Assembly (NCBI RefSeq): GCF_018603435.1
Contig: NZ_CP075682.1
Location: 806,001-870,000 of the forward strand
Source: Chryseobacterium sp. ZHDP1
GTDB taxonomy: Bacteria; Bacteroidota; Bacteroidia; Flavobacteriales; Weeksellaceae
Direction: 5' to 3'
DNA length: 64,000 nt
Part shown: positions 1 to 8,730 of the stretch, piece after piece
Position numbering within the stretch: the stretch's first letter is position 1
Layout: each line of letters begins with the position of its first letter
The notes under the pieces: model-generated
Told to the model about the DNA's origin: nothing
Databases searched by the model: none
What the model saw: only the letters and a program-made list of their open reading frames with translations
Made by a program: the position numbers and the translations under genes

Positions 1-74
1 GCTCCGATTTTACCAAGACCGATACCTACACCTAGTACTACGATACCAGCACCTACAATTTTAGGGATTTCCAT
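1..74 (-). CDS. atpE: F0F1 ATP synthase subunit c, N-terminal fragment
   Basis: Cut by the window edge; only the first 24 or so codons are present. They read MEIPKIVGAGIVVLGVGIG, the glycine-rich first helix of the c-ring subunit, which carries protons through the F0 membrane sector. It lies 52 bases downstream of atpB on the same strand, the usual order a-c in ATP synthase operons. The proton-binding carboxylate is outside the window, so only the N-terminal half can be judged. Confidence 0.9.
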   Translation of the reverse strand, partial: MEIPKIVGAGIVVLGVGIGLGKIG

Positions 75-126
75 AATATATAATTTTAAAAAATTTGTTT
101 CTGATAAATTAATTTAAACTTTCAAA

Positions 127-1230
127 TTAGTGAGCAGCGTGGTGTTCATGCTCATGCTCCTGCACTGCCATTCCGATGAATAAAGCAGATAACATTGTAA
201 AAATATAAGCCTGTAAGAATGCAACTAATACTTCTAACAAATAAATTACTAATGTTAAGAAAGGGAATGCAACTCCTGCCACTACATTTTTAAATACATA
301 AATCAATCCGATCAAACTCATTACTACAATATGTCCTGCCGTCATGTTTGCAAAAAGTCGGATCATCAATGCAAAAGGCTTAGTAATTGTTCCTAATAAT
401 TCGATTGGCAACATAATCAATTTCATTGGAACAGGAACTCCAGGCATCCAGAAAATATGCTTCCAATAATCTTTGTTTGCCGAAAAAGTCGTAATCAGGT
501 AAGTAAGAATAGCCAGAAAGAACGTCATCGTAATATTCCCTGTAACATTAATTCCGAATGGCATCAATCCTAATACGTTCAAAAATAAGATAAAGAAAAA
601 TACTGTTAAAAGATAACCAATAAATCTTTTATATTTATGCCCGATATTCGGAATAGCGATTTCGTCTCTCACGAAAATTACCAAAGGCTCCAAAAATCTT
701 GCTGCACCTGTAGGAACAGCAGACTTTTTATAAGACTTAGCCATTCCGGTAAACAATAAGAACATGAAAACCGCTGTCAATAAAATAATCAAAACACTCT
801 TCGTAATTGATAAATCTAAAACCTTTTCCGAAGTAACATGACCTTCTTCATCTTCTTTTAAATTTCCAGCCGCATCAGTCTTGTAAATTTTTTCATGATG
901 TAATTTATAGAAAGCTCCGTCAACCTCTGTAGTTTCACCATGCATGAATCCCTCTTTACTGTTGCTCATGAAAGCGTGAAAACCGTTATCATAAAAAATA
1001 ACCGGAAGAGGAAAACCAATATGATGACCTTCTTTATCCACCATCAATGTAAAATCGTGAGCATCCAATAAGTGATGATCGATATACTCTTTGTTTTCTT
1101 TACTTACTTTATCTTTTTCAGATAGCTCTGTAGTAGCAGAACCTGCTTCAGCATCAGCACCACTATGCTGTGCAGACACTAAGTTTAATACAAAAATACT
1201 GTAGAATAAAACTGCGAATTTCTTAAACAT
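127..1230 (-). CDS. atpB: F0F1 ATP synthase subunit a
   Basis: Membrane stator subunit that forms the proton half-channels against the c-ring. The 367-residue protein has a signal-peptide-like N-terminus (MFKKFAVLFYSIF, then an LVSAQ cleavage-type site), a long polar extracytoplasmic stretch of about 120 residues, then the usual run of helices. The conserved arginine segment is visible as LMIRLFANMTAGH, and the C-terminus ends in a histidine-rich tail. At 367 residues it is longer than the roughly 270-residue E. coli protein; the extra length is the N-terminal region, an arrangement I associate with Bacteroidetes. I chose the ATG at 1230 because the longer frame would begin with TTG inside a TAnnTTTG box at 1252-1259. 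atpE follows directly. Confidence 0.95.
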   Translation of the reverse strand: MFKKFAVLFYSIFVLNLVSAQHSGADAEAGSATTELSEKDKVSKENKEYIDHHLLDAHDFTLMVDKEGHHIGFPLPVIFYDNGFHAFMSNSKEGFMHGETTEVDGAFYKLHHEKIYKTDAAGNLKEDEEGHVTSEKVLDLSITKSVLIILLTAVFMFLLFTGMAKSYKKSAVPTGAARFLEPLVIFVRDEIAIPNIGHKYKRFIGYLLTVFFFILFLNVLGLMPFGINVTGNITMTFFLAILTYLITTFSANKDYWKHIFWMPGVPVPMKLIMLPIELLGTITKPFALMIRLFANMTAGHIVVMSLIGLIYVFKNVVAGVAFPFLTLVIYLLEVLVAFLQAYIFTMLSALFIGMAVQEHEHEHHAAH

Positions 1231-1251
1231 TGATAGGTTTTTTTCGTTGTG

Positions 1252-1259
1252 CAAAAATA
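1252..1259 (-). promoter_or_regulatory. Bacteroidetes -7 box upstream of atpB
   Basis: On the minus strand this reads TATTTTTG, a perfect TAnnTTTG match, 21 bases before the atpB ATG. It suggests atpB-atpE can be transcribed separately from the small membrane-protein gene upstream. Confidence 0.55.
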
Positions 1260-1289
1260 TAATAATTTTTCTAGTTTCAATAAATATTT

Positions 1290-1661
1290 TTACTGTTTTT
1301 TGTCATAATTAATAAGCTTAATTGCATAGTAGGTAAGCAGGGTTGTCAGGACAAAATATGGTAATATAAAGTGAAATTTATAGCCGGGAATAGATTCAAA
1401 GTTTAGTTTTTTTCTAATTAAATACATTAATCCAAACTTTAAAAGAATTAATCCAATAACTGACAAACCTAAAAACTCAGGAGCTATTCTATTAATTAAG
1501 ACAATAAGTGTTATCATCATCATAAACATAACACTCAGAAAAAGATAAAACTTTACAATAATGATTTCATCAAGATGGAAAACAAATTTCCATAATGAAA
1601 AATGAATCAAAAATGTTAAAAAAAACAGTATTGTAACCAGAATATTTGGATTGACCTTCAT
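1290..1661 (-). CDS. Small four-helix membrane protein next to atpB
   Basis: A 123-residue protein made almost entirely of four hydrophobic segments (about residues 8-28, 36-56, 65-83 and 94-114) with short charged loops, ending in INYDKKQ. Its position, 59 bases upstream of atpB on the same strand, is where AtpI-like accessory proteins of ATP synthase operons sit. It resembles small Flavobacteria proteins of unknown function found there (possibly DUF6168), but I could not verify the family. A role in ATP synthase assembly or Mg2+ supply is inference from position. It has its own -7 box at 1720-1727. Confidence 0.75.
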   Translation of the reverse strand: MKVNPNILVTILFFLTFLIHFSLWKFVFHLDEIIIVKFYLFLSVMFMMMITLIVLINRIAPEFLGLSVIGLILLKFGLMYLIRKKLNFESIPGYKFHFILPYFVLTTLLTYYAIKLINYDKKQ

Positions 1662-1719
1662 TTTTTATTTTAGTTGTAACCTAACATATATAAATATATA
1701 AGGTAATTTTTAATGATCA

Positions 1720-1727
1720 CAAAAATA
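1720..1727 (-). promoter_or_regulatory. -7 box for the small membrane protein gene
   Basis: Minus strand TATTTTTG, a perfect TAnnTTTG, 58 bases upstream of the ATG at 1661. It is surrounded by very AT-rich sequence; no clear -33 TTG was seen. Confidence 0.45.
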
Positions 1728-1874
1728 GACTTTTTCTATCGCATTTTGCTACAATTTGATTTTTATCATCTCAATCATTTCGGAATACTTTCAATTCAAG
1801 TAAAAATCCTATTTATAGAATAAAAAAATCATCCATATAATTTTAATATTAATTCATAAAAAGCAACTTATTTG

Positions 1875-1960
1875 TATATTTGCAATCAATTTTATAAAAA
1901 CACTTTGCTTTAATCTCATTTGTAATAAGAACTTGTTTTTCATGCATCAAATGAGTTTTT
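1875..1960 (+). ncRNA. Candidate short leader RNA: -7 box followed by a terminator-like hairpin
   Basis: TATATTTG at 1875-1882 matches the Bacteroidetes -7 box. Seventy bases later CTCATTTG (1915-1922) pairs with CAAATGAG (1948-1955) and is followed by five T. The unit would give an RNA of about 70 nt ending upstream of the regulator gene at 2063, either a small RNA or an attenuated leader. The 25-base loop is large for an intrinsic terminator, so this is tentative. The rest of 1662-2062 is AT-rich and shows no reading frame. Confidence 0.25.
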
Positions 1961-2062
1961 ACATATATATAATTTTTTGCTACATCAATTAAAGAAATTA
2001 TCTAATGTTTGTTATGTTTTAGCAGAGTACTTTTTTACAACACAAATAATTAAACACTTCTG

Positions 2063-3055
2063 ATGATAAAAAAAACATTTAATCGATTGTATTACGCTGT
2101 TTCCTATTGGAGAATTGATGATTCTTTAGATTCGGATAAAGAGAAAGATTCTGCTATTCTTTTCAATATCTACATCTTTTTATTATCTGTATTTTTCCTA
2201 ATTCAGTCTGCCTTTAATATCTTTTTTATCGGGATTTATTCTAATGCTCTCTTATTATTCTGTATATCCCTGTTTTACTGCTTCTGTTTTCTCTTCCTGA
2301 GAGATATTCTCATGAATAGATACTGTATAATTCTGTCTTTTATTGCCTTAACATTCCTGGTTACGTTTTATTCCTGTTATTACGGTATTAAAAGTGGTAC
2401 ATTTTTGTATTATTTTCCTCTATTGCTGGCAGTTTATTTATTTTTCTCTTCGGAAAATGATCGCTTATTAATTATTTTTCTCACTGCATTGATCTTATCA
2501 AATATTTATATTTCTGCATTTTCAGATTTTGAAATTTTTGATCATAATGAAAAGTATGAAAGCTTTGACAATTATCTGTTAATCGTAAACATCTCATCTG
2601 TACTTATCTTAATGTTTGTCAATTCGTATTACTTTATCCAGAAGCGGGAAAAATATTATATTACACTTTATCGAAATCTTTACAGAAAACAACAAATTGA
2701 AAACCTCAGCAACGAACTAAAACGGTTAAAAGAAAATTTAAATAAAGAAGCATTTTCTGAGGAAACATTAAAAGAACTTATTGAATCCGTACAGTTAAGC
2801 GATATGATCTTTATCGAAAAATTCAATACAGCATTTCCTGATTTTTTTGAAAAACTAAATGCAATCAGTTCGAATTCTCTTAACATTTCAGATAAGAAAA
2901 TGTGTGCAATGCTTAAGTTGGGATTTACAAGTAAGCAAATTGCCATCTATACAAATTCCTCTATAAAATCTGTGGAAGGCAAAATCTACAGATTGAGAAA
3001 GAAACTCAATTTATCATCAGATGTAGATTCCAGAGTCTGGTTTTCTGCCATATGA
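2063..3055 (+). CDS. Membrane protein with C-terminal LuxR-type helix-turn-helix
   Basis: A 330-residue protein. Residues about 30-205 hold six or so hydrophobic helices, residues about 205-240 are a charged and probably coiled-coil linker (LYRKQQIENLSNELKRLKEN), and the last 60 residues form a LuxR/GerE-type helix-turn-helix with the pattern GFTSKQIAIYTN followed by VEGKIYRLRKKLNL. This is a one-component regulator held in the inner membrane. It has no recognisable receiver or kinase domain. Such proteins are common in Flavobacteria next to surface-protein genes; the genes at 3209 and 5481 on the same strand are its likely targets. The ligand or signal is unknown. Confidence 0.75.
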   Translation: MIKKTFNRLYYAVSYWRIDDSLDSDKEKDSAILFNIYIFLLSVFFLIQSAFNIFFIGIYSNALLLFCISLFYCFCFLFLRDILMNRYCIILSFIALTFLVTFYSCYYGIKSGTFLYYFPLLLAVYLFFSSENDRLLIIFLTALILSNIYISAFSDFEIFDHNEKYESFDNYLLIVNISSVLILMFVNSYYFIQKREKYYITLYRNLYRKQQIENLSNELKRLKENLNKEAFSEETLKELIESVQLSDMIFIEKFNTAFPDFFEKLNAISSNSLNISDKKMCAMLKLGFTSKQIAIYTNSSIKSVEGKIYRLRKKLNLSSDVDSRVWFSAI

Positions 3056-3208
3056 TTAAAATTACAGCGTATTCTGACACCTTACTTTGCCACACGAGGA
3101 CTTCTGAGGTCTTGTTAATTAAATAGTTGCGATTATTTTTCATCTATTTGTATCGGTACACTTTAATCTAAAAAAAACAGATAGAAGTATAACTTTAAAT
3201 ACATATAG

Positions 3209-5428
3209 ATGAATATTAGATTTCTTTTTATTTTAACTTGCATTTGCAGTATATTCTGGAATGCAAAAGCTCAAAATTGCAACGCATTATATATAATAAA
3301 TGCTCAGAACGGAAATGTCTATGATATTTCTTCATTGAACGGAAATTTGCCCGCCGCTACAACCAATATGTCTTCTTCGGCAAGAAGCAATTTGGCTATG
3401 GGACCCAATCCTGCCAATACATCACAAACGGTTTTTACCTCTTCTAATATATCTGCCAACTCTCCGGTGTATGTAAGCAATTCCTCTATAGGAACAAATT
3501 TACCGTTAGGCGTGGGAGGATTAACTGCAAATCCTATATCAGGTTCTTCTACAGCAGGATATGTTTATGGCATATCAGATAATAAAAGTCTTATTAAAGC
3601 AAGTCCTGCACCTGCAGCCAATCTCGGAACGATTACCGGCGACACCATCTGGTCTGGCGGTACTGTTGCAAGCGACTCTTTTTTCGATTCAAACGGAAGA
3701 ATGTATACTGTAGTTACACAAGGTTCGGCAAGATATATTTACAGAATAGATTTGTCTACTTTACAGGCTGCACAGGTTGTTCAGTTGAGTGGTAATCTGC
3801 CGTCGACTTTTCAGGGATTGGCGTTTTATAACGGGAATATTTATGCTGTTGAGGGGTTCTCCACAACAATACTATTGGCAAGTTCTTTTGGAGCAAGAAT
3901 TTATGAAATAAATCCTAATACGGGTGTAAGCACAGTAAAAACATCATATACGTTAAATACTCTTTTAGGTCCATTTTCTAATGCAGATGATTTAGATCTT
4001 GCTTCTTGTCAGTCATTTACGCCCTCTGCCGCTCCTACCTGTAATGAATTGTTCGGTATCAATTCAAACCAGGGAATAACTTATAAGATCAATTTTGATT
4101 CTGCCGGTAACATTACAGGAACAACATCGGTAGCAGACGGTACGCCAGCCACTCATGGTAATATGTCTTATGGTCCTATTGCCGGAAATTTATCTCAAAA
4201 TCAATTTGTCTCCTCGCCTAATGGTTCCTCAGGAAGAATCTGGGTTGGAGTAGCTACATCAGCTAATACTACTTATCAACAACAAAGTACTTCAACAACC
4301 TGGGGTTCACCTTTAGGAATTGGTACCGATCCCTCTACAGGCTTAGTGTATGGAATTAACAACAAAGCTTTAACAAGATGGTCAGGAAGCGGAGCTGCCA
4401 CAACATTAGGAAATGTGACAGGTGATGCCAATTGGACAAATGGAAGATCCCTGAATGATATTGCCGTAGATAACGGAGGAAACCTGTATTTAATTATTAG
4501 CGTAACCGACACTAATAACTGGCTGTACAGAATAAATCCTTCAACACTTACAGCAACACCGGTAACGCAGATGAGCGGAACCGTGCCGGATCTCACCACT
4601 TCTAACGGTAATGGTTTAGCGTACCTTGGAAATTATTTTTACTACAGCAGAATAAACGGAAACGGAACCGATCTTTGGAAATTGGACGCAATGACAGGTA
4701 TTTCTTCTTTTGTGGGAAATATTGCAGGTACCAGTACAAACCGAAGAGATTTTGGCGATTTAGGATCCTGTGCTACTGTTACGAACGTACCCGGAAACTT
4801 TACATTTGACTGCAGTGCTCCCGGCGGAGGTATAGTAGGAGCACAACTGTTTGCAAACGGAAATATTCAAAATTCTGTATTACGAATTCCTATTTCAGGA
4901 GCAGTAAACGGATTGGCAGAATTTACTTTAAGCGGTAACGGAATTACAACATCCCCTTCTCCATATGTAGCATTCATTTCACAGGGAGCCAGTTATGTTG
5001 ATATTCCTTTTACCTATGACGGAAGCGGCAGTGCGGGAAATCTTACAATTTCAATAACATCTCCTCGTGCGACAGGATCATGCTCTATAACTATTGTAAT
5101 AAAAGATTCTGTTTGCTATGAAGATCCAGCTTTAGTAGCCAACCAGACTTATCCGGTAAAACATGGAATAACTTCGCTTGGAAGAGCGGGTGCCAATAAC
5201 GGAAACTGGCCTATGCTGAGAAATTCTGCCTATACTGTACTGGAAAGTAAAACAAAAGGTTTTGTAATTACCCGAAACAGCAATCCGGAAGGAACAATTG
5301 CAATTCCCGTAGTAGGAATGATGGTCTTTGATACAGACGAAAACGCAGGAAAAGGCTGCCTTAAAATCTATACAGGATCTGCTACAGGAGAAGGCTGGAA
5401 GTGCTTCACTACACAAACCTGTCCATAA
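3209..5428 (+). CDS. Secreted beta-propeller-like surface protein
   Basis: A 739-residue protein with a signal peptide (MNIRFLFILTCICSIFWNAKA, cut before QNC). Two homologous halves of about 250 residues follow, starting at CNALYIINAQNG (about residue 24) and CNELFGINSNQG (about 277). Each has repeated units ending in LYRINPSTL or YRIDLSTL-type strands and closes with an LASC or LGSC motif, as in secreted propeller-like DUF6923 proteins. After about residue 520 comes a region of unknown fold, then a tail with GMMVFDTDEN and WKCFTTQTCP that I recognise as a recurring ending of Flavobacteria surface proteins. No typical Por sorting domain was seen. Probably exported to the surface; binding partner unknown. 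Confidence 0.7.
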   Translation: MNIRFLFILTCICSIFWNAKAQNCNALYIINAQNGNVYDISSLNGNLPAATTNMSSSARSNLAMGPNPANTSQTVFTSSNISANSPVYVSNSSIGTNLPLGVGGLTANPISGSSTAGYVYGISDNKSLIKASPAPAANLGTITGDTIWSGGTVASDSFFDSNGRMYTVVTQGSARYIYRIDLSTLQAAQVVQLSGNLPSTFQGLAFYNGNIYAVEGFSTTILLASSFGARIYEINPNTGVSTVKTSYTLNTLLGPFSNADDLDLASCQSFTPSAAPTCNELFGINSNQGITYKINFDSAGNITGTTSVADGTPATHGNMSYGPIAGNLSQNQFVSSPNGSSGRIWVGVATSANTTYQQQSTSTTWGSPLGIGTDPSTGLVYGINNKALTRWSGSGAATTLGNVTGDANWTNGRSLNDIAVDNGGNLYLIISVTDTNNWLYRINPSTLTATPVTQMSGTVPDLTTSNGNGLAYLGNYFYYSRINGNGTDLWKLDAMTGISSFVGNIAGTSTNRRDFGDLGSCATVTNVPGNFTFDCSAPGGGIVGAQLFANGNIQNSVLRIPISGAVNGLAEFTLSGNGITTSPSPYVAFISQGASYVDIPFTYDGSGSAGNLTISITSPRATGSCSITIVIKDSVCYEDPALVANQTYPVKHGITSLGRAGANNGNWPMLRNSAYTVLESKTKGFVITRNSNPEGTIAIPVVGMMVFDTDENAGKGCLKIYTGSATGEGWKCFTTQTCP

Positions 5429-5480
5429 AATATCATCATTGAAATACTTAAAAAATTTTAACGATTAATTAAAACATAAA

Positions 5481-6059
5481 ATGAAAATAATTATATTGGT
5501 AACTCTTACCTCAGTTTTGAATATAATGAATGCTCAGGTAAGAATCGGAGAAAAATCCATAACAGCTAATCCAGATATTACAAATACGTCTGTTTTATTA
5601 GAATTCGGAGATACTCATGATAAAGGCATCATACTCCCCTATGTAGAAACTGTACCTACAGGAACAAATAATTCGAAAGGCGGAACATTTATTTTTGACG
5701 CATCTTCCAATACAGAATATAAAGTAAAGGTAAAAAATGAAAATACCGGATGGACCGATTTAAGTGTACAATCCGGTTACAGCACAACAGTTGAAGCCAC
5801 TGTAAAAGTACCACAAGCTTCACCTTTAACAGATCATCCGAACGCAAAAACTGTCATTGGTAATTCCGCTACGACAACTGATGGTATTTTGGTTTTAGAT
5901 TCCAATGACAAAGCAATGGTATTGCCAATCGTTACAGACTTTATGGCAATCAAGAATCCATCTCCGGGAATGCTGGCTTTTATAAAACATCCCACTGATT
6001 CTTCTAAACACAGGCTTATTCTATTTAATGGTCAGAAATGGACATTTTGGAAACCTTAG
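5481..6059 (+). CDS. Secreted protein of unknown function
   Basis: A 192-residue protein with a short signal peptide (MKIIILVTLTSVLNIMNAQ). The body has a repeated layout in which a line such as LLEFGDTHDKGIILPYVET is echoed later by LVLDSNDKAMVLPIVTD, and it ends with MLAFIKHPTDSSKHRLILFNGQKWTFW. The ending has the same style (a value, then an 'object text' sentence) as the tail of the preceding large protein, so the two may form a surface pair. Same strand, 52 bases after 5428, followed by a terminator at 6088. Function not recognised. Confidence 0.65.
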   Translation: MKIIILVTLTSVLNIMNAQVRIGEKSITANPDITNTSVLLEFGDTHDKGIILPYVETVPTGTNNSKGGTFIFDASSNTEYKVKVKNENTGWTDLSVQSGYSTTVEATVKVPQASPLTDHPNAKTVIGNSATTTDGILVLDSNDKAMVLPIVTDFMAIKNPSPGMLAFIKHPTDSSKHRLILFNGQKWTFWKP

Positions 6060-6087
6060 AGTAATTGTCATTCTAATTCTAAACCCC

Positions 6088-6116
6088 AACAGGCTTCCAA
6101 AAGAAGTCTGTTTTTC
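6088..6116 (+). terminator. Intrinsic terminator after the surface-protein genes
   Basis: A ten-base-pair stem (AACAGGCTTC with GAAGTCTGTT, one G-T pair) with a five-base loop, followed by a T run. It closes the 2063-6059 unit. Confidence 0.65.
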
Positions 6117-6225
6117 TGTATAAAGATCAATATCCGATTAATATATGAAGATGACCTTCAAATTGAATAAATATAATTCTCTGTCTGGTTTTTTATCTTT
6201 ATTGAATGTTTACAATCTTATCACC

Positions 6226-6239
6226 ATGAGAATTCTCAT
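6226..6239. promoter_or_regulatory. Perfect palindrome upstream of ffh promoter
   Basis: ATGAGAATTCTCAT is a perfect 14-base palindrome lying 18 bases before the ffh -7 box, where the -33 region should be. It could be an operator or chance; no second copy was noticed in the window. Confidence 0.25.
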
Positions 6240-6257
6240 TTTACTAAAAAATTTCCT

Positions 6258-6265
6258 TATTTTTG
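6258..6265 (+). promoter_or_regulatory. -7 box for ffh
   Basis: TATTTTTG matches TAnnTTTG exactly, 23 bases upstream of the ffh ATG, leaving a leader of roughly 20 bases. Confidence 0.55.
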
Positions 6266-6288
6266 CAAACCTATAATTTACAATACAT

Positions 6289-7650
6289 ATGTTTAATAGT
6301 TTACAGGATAAATTAGACAAAGCGCTTCATAATATTTCAGGACGTGGAAAAATCACGGAAATCAACGTTGCGGAAACCGTAAAAGAAATTCGTAGAGCAT
6401 TGGTGGATGCCGATGTTAATTATAAAGTTGCAAAAGATCTTACCAAAAGAGTTCAGGATAAAGCTTTAGGACAGGACGTTCTTACATCGCTTACTCCGGG
6501 ACAGCTGATGACTAAAATCGTTCATGACGAATTGGTGGATCTGATGGGAGGTTCTCAGGAAGGAATCAATCTTTCCGGAAAACCGTCTGTAATTCTTATC
6601 GCAGGACTTCAGGGGTCCGGTAAGACTACTTTCTCCGGAAAACTGGCGAATTATTTAAAGACAAAAAGAAATAAAAAACCTCTTTTGGTTGCGTGTGACG
6701 TATATCGTCCGGCTGCTATTGATCAGCTTAAAGTTTTAGGCGGACAAATCGGGGTTCCGGTTTTCACGGAAGAAGGTTCTATGGATCCTTCAAGCATTTC
6801 TCAGAATGCGATTAATTTTGCAAAAGCTAACGGTCACGATGTTGTGATCGTGGATACAGCTGGTCGTTTAGCAATCGATGAGCAGATGATGAAGGAAATT
6901 AAAACCGTTCATTCTGTTATTACGCCAAACGAAACGCTTTTCGTTGTTGACTCTATGACGGGACAGGATGCTGTGAATACAGCTAAAGCATTCAACGATA
7001 CTTTGAATTTTGACGGGGTTGTTTTAACGAAATTAGACGGTGATACCCGTGGTGGAGCCGCTTTAACAATCCGTTCTGTTGTTGAAAAGCCAATTAAATT
7101 CATTTCTACAGGTGAGAAAATGGAGGCTTTGGATCTTTTCTACCCGGAAAGAATGGCAGACAGAATTCTTGGAATGGGAGACGTTGTTTCCTTGGTAGAA
7201 AGAGCTCAGGAACAGTTTGATGAAGAGGAAGCGAAAAAACTTCACAAGAAAATCGCTAAAAATGAATTTGGTTTTGATGACTTTTTAAAGCAGATTAACC
7301 AGATCAAAAAGATGGGTAATATGAAGGATTTGATGGGGATGATTCCGGGTGTAGGAAAAGCGATTAAAGATGTTGAGATCAGCGATGACGCATTCAAGCA
7401 TATCGAAGCAATCATCTACTCTATGACTCCCGAAGAAAGAAGAAAACCTTCCATCATCAATACCCAAAGAAAAAACAGAATTGCAAAAGGCGCAGGAAGA
7501 AAAATTGAAGATGTAAACCAATTAATGAAGCAATTCGACCAAATGGGCAAAATGATGAAAATGATGCAGGGTCCACAAGGAAAACAGATGATGCAGATGA
7601 TGAGCAAAATGCCAAATATGCCTGGAATGGGCGGAATGTTCGGCAAATAA
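6289..7650 (+). CDS. ffh: Signal recognition particle protein Ffh (SRP54)
   Basis: GTPase that binds 4.5S RNA and signal sequences and delivers ribosomes to FtsY and SecYEG. The 453 residues show the N domain (1-about 90), the G domain with P-loop GLQGSGKTT (K112), DTAGR near 190 and TKLDGD near 247, and the M domain from about 325. The M domain has the RNA-binding segment QRKNRIAKGAGR and a methionine-rich end (MMKMMQGPQG, PNMPGMGGM). The length is normal for the family. It is followed 30 bases later by a TM2-domain gene, probably in the same transcript. Confidence 0.97.
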   Translation: MFNSLQDKLDKALHNISGRGKITEINVAETVKEIRRALVDADVNYKVAKDLTKRVQDKALGQDVLTSLTPGQLMTKIVHDELVDLMGGSQEGINLSGKPSVILIAGLQGSGKTTFSGKLANYLKTKRNKKPLLVACDVYRPAAIDQLKVLGGQIGVPVFTEEGSMDPSSISQNAINFAKANGHDVVIVDTAGRLAIDEQMMKEIKTVHSVITPNETLFVVDSMTGQDAVNTAKAFNDTLNFDGVVLTKLDGDTRGGAALTIRSVVEKPIKFISTGEKMEALDLFYPERMADRILGMGDVVSLVERAQEQFDEEEAKKLHKKIAKNEFGFDDFLKQINQIKKMGNMKDLMGMIPGVGKAIKDVEISDDAFKHIEAIIYSMTPEERRKPSIINTQRKNRIAKGAGRKIEDVNQLMKQFDQMGKMMKMMQGPQGKQMMQMMSKMPNMPGMGGMFGK

Positions 7651-7680
7651 ACACAAAAAAACGATTAAAAAATAATTATT

Positions 7681-7941
7681 ATGGAAATCAATCAACAAGG
7701 GAACAACCAACCTTACAAATCAGAAAAAAAAGTAACTGCTGGAATTTTAGCACTCTTACTTGGTGCATTCGGAGTACATAAATTTTATTTAGGCTATACA
7801 AAAGCAGGAATTATTCAGATCTTACTGAGTTTATTATGCCTCGGAGGTTTAATTGCTTTTATTGAAGGAATTATTTACCTTACAAAATCTGATGAAGAAT
7901 TTGACAGAACATATGTTCAGAACCAGAAAGAATGGTTTTAA
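7681..7941 (+). CDS. TM2 domain membrane protein
   Basis: An 86-residue protein. After a short polar N-terminus it shows the TM2 hallmark: one helix starting AGILALLLGAFGVHKFYLG, a turn with YTKAGIIQ, then a second helix with LLCLGGLIAFIEGI and the closing YLTKSDEEF. TM2 proteins are small inner-membrane proteins whose molecular role is unsettled. It follows ffh closely and ends in a strong terminator, which suggests one transcription unit with ffh. Confidence 0.85.
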   Translation: MEINQQGNNQPYKSEKKVTAGILALLLGAFGVHKFYLGYTKAGIIQILLSLLCLGGLIAFIEGIIYLTKSDEEFDRTYVQNQKEWF

Positions 7942-7963
7942 AACTTTAGTATTTTACAAATAC

Positions 7964-7995
7964 AAAATCCGGCTCATATCTGAACCGGATTTTTT
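7964..7995 (+). terminator. Intrinsic terminator between convergent genes
   Basis: AAAATCCGG pairs with CCGGATTTT, extended inward by TCA and TGA across one mismatch, with a T run on the plus strand. It ends the ffh-TM2 transcript and can also act on the facing beta-barrel gene at 8021. Confidence 0.75.
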
Positions 7996-8020
7996 GTTTA
8001 TCCTAATGAAAGAAATTGAA

Positions 8021-8644
8021 TTATTTATCAGATTTCTGAGCTTTAGCTTTGATGAAATAAGAGAAACCTACGTTTACCCCGAAAGTATCTACTCTATTCT
8101 TAAATTCAGTTCCGAAATAAGTTTCTTTGTTTGAGAATTGATCGAAAGATACCCCTAAGTTAATCCCTAAAGACTGAGTTGCCATATAAGTAACTCCTCC
8201 TTTCACTTTCCACGCTAAACCGTCAGCAGTAAAATCTGTTGAAGTTCCTGAAATAGTTTCTTTTGTTTTGCTCGAAGCATAACCGATACCTGCTCCCAAG
8301 AAAGGAACTACTTTGCTGCTGTTGGCAAAATAATAAGTCGCAGTCGGCATTACAGAAAAGCTGGAAACAGTATTCTTATCACCGTTGTCTTTTGTTGTAA
8401 CACTTGTGAAACCTAAATCAATTCCTACGGCTAATTTGTCTATTACAAAATAACCTACAGATGGAGTAACAGCGAAAGTGCTTACTTTAGTCCCGTCAAA
8501 AGTCTGTCCGTTCACCTTTGTTTTAGTTTCCATATTGTTGAAACCAATTCCTGTATTTCCGCTGATTACCCAGTCTCCTTTAGTCATCTGAGCGTTAGAT
8601 AATCCGAAAAATGCGATTGCACCTGCTAATAATAGTTTTTTCAT
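8021..8644 (-). CDS. Outer-membrane beta-barrel protein (OmpA/OmpW-like, porin family)
   Basis: 207 residues with a signal peptide (MKKLLLAGAIAFFGLSNAQ). The rest consists of alternating amphipathic strands separated by turns, for example TPSVGYFVIDKLAVGIDLGF and PFLGAGIGYASS, and the last strand FGVNVGFSYFIKA is followed by a short KAQKSDK tail. This is the eight-stranded small-barrel pattern of generic 'outer membrane beta-barrel / porin family' proteins. Its signal peptide is almost identical to that of the next gene (8731-9339), so the two look like tandem duplicates that have diverged. Substrate unknown. Confidence 0.8.
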   Translation of the reverse strand: MKKLLLAGAIAFFGLSNAQMTKGDWVISGNTGIGFNNMETKTKVNGQTFDGTKVSTFAVTPSVGYFVIDKLAVGIDLGFTSVTTKDNGDKNTVSSFSVMPTATYYFANSSKVVPFLGAGIGYASSKTKETISGTSTDFTADGLAWKVKGGVTYMATQSLGINLGVSFDQFSNKETYFGTEFKNRVDTFGVNVGFSYFIKAKAQKSDK

Positions 8645-8680
8645 AGTTAAAAAATTTATTTTAAAGTTTATTTAAAGATT

Positions 8681-8711
8681 AAAAAGCCCTAAGTAAAACT
8701 CAGGACTTTTT
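8681..8711 (-). terminator. Intrinsic terminator after the 8731 beta-barrel gene
   Basis: On the minus strand AAAAAGTCCTGA pairs (with wobbles) with TTAGGGCTTTTT, and the T run follows. It separates the two tandem barrel genes, although no clear -7 box was found for the downstream one. Confidence 0.6.
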
Positions 8712-8730
8712 AGTTTATATGCTTTGTTTA

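Noticed and set aside
7853..8134. Plus-strand frame across the TM2 gene end
   Set aside because: It overlaps the TM2 gene, reads straight through the terminator at 7964-7995 and runs antisense to a barrel gene.
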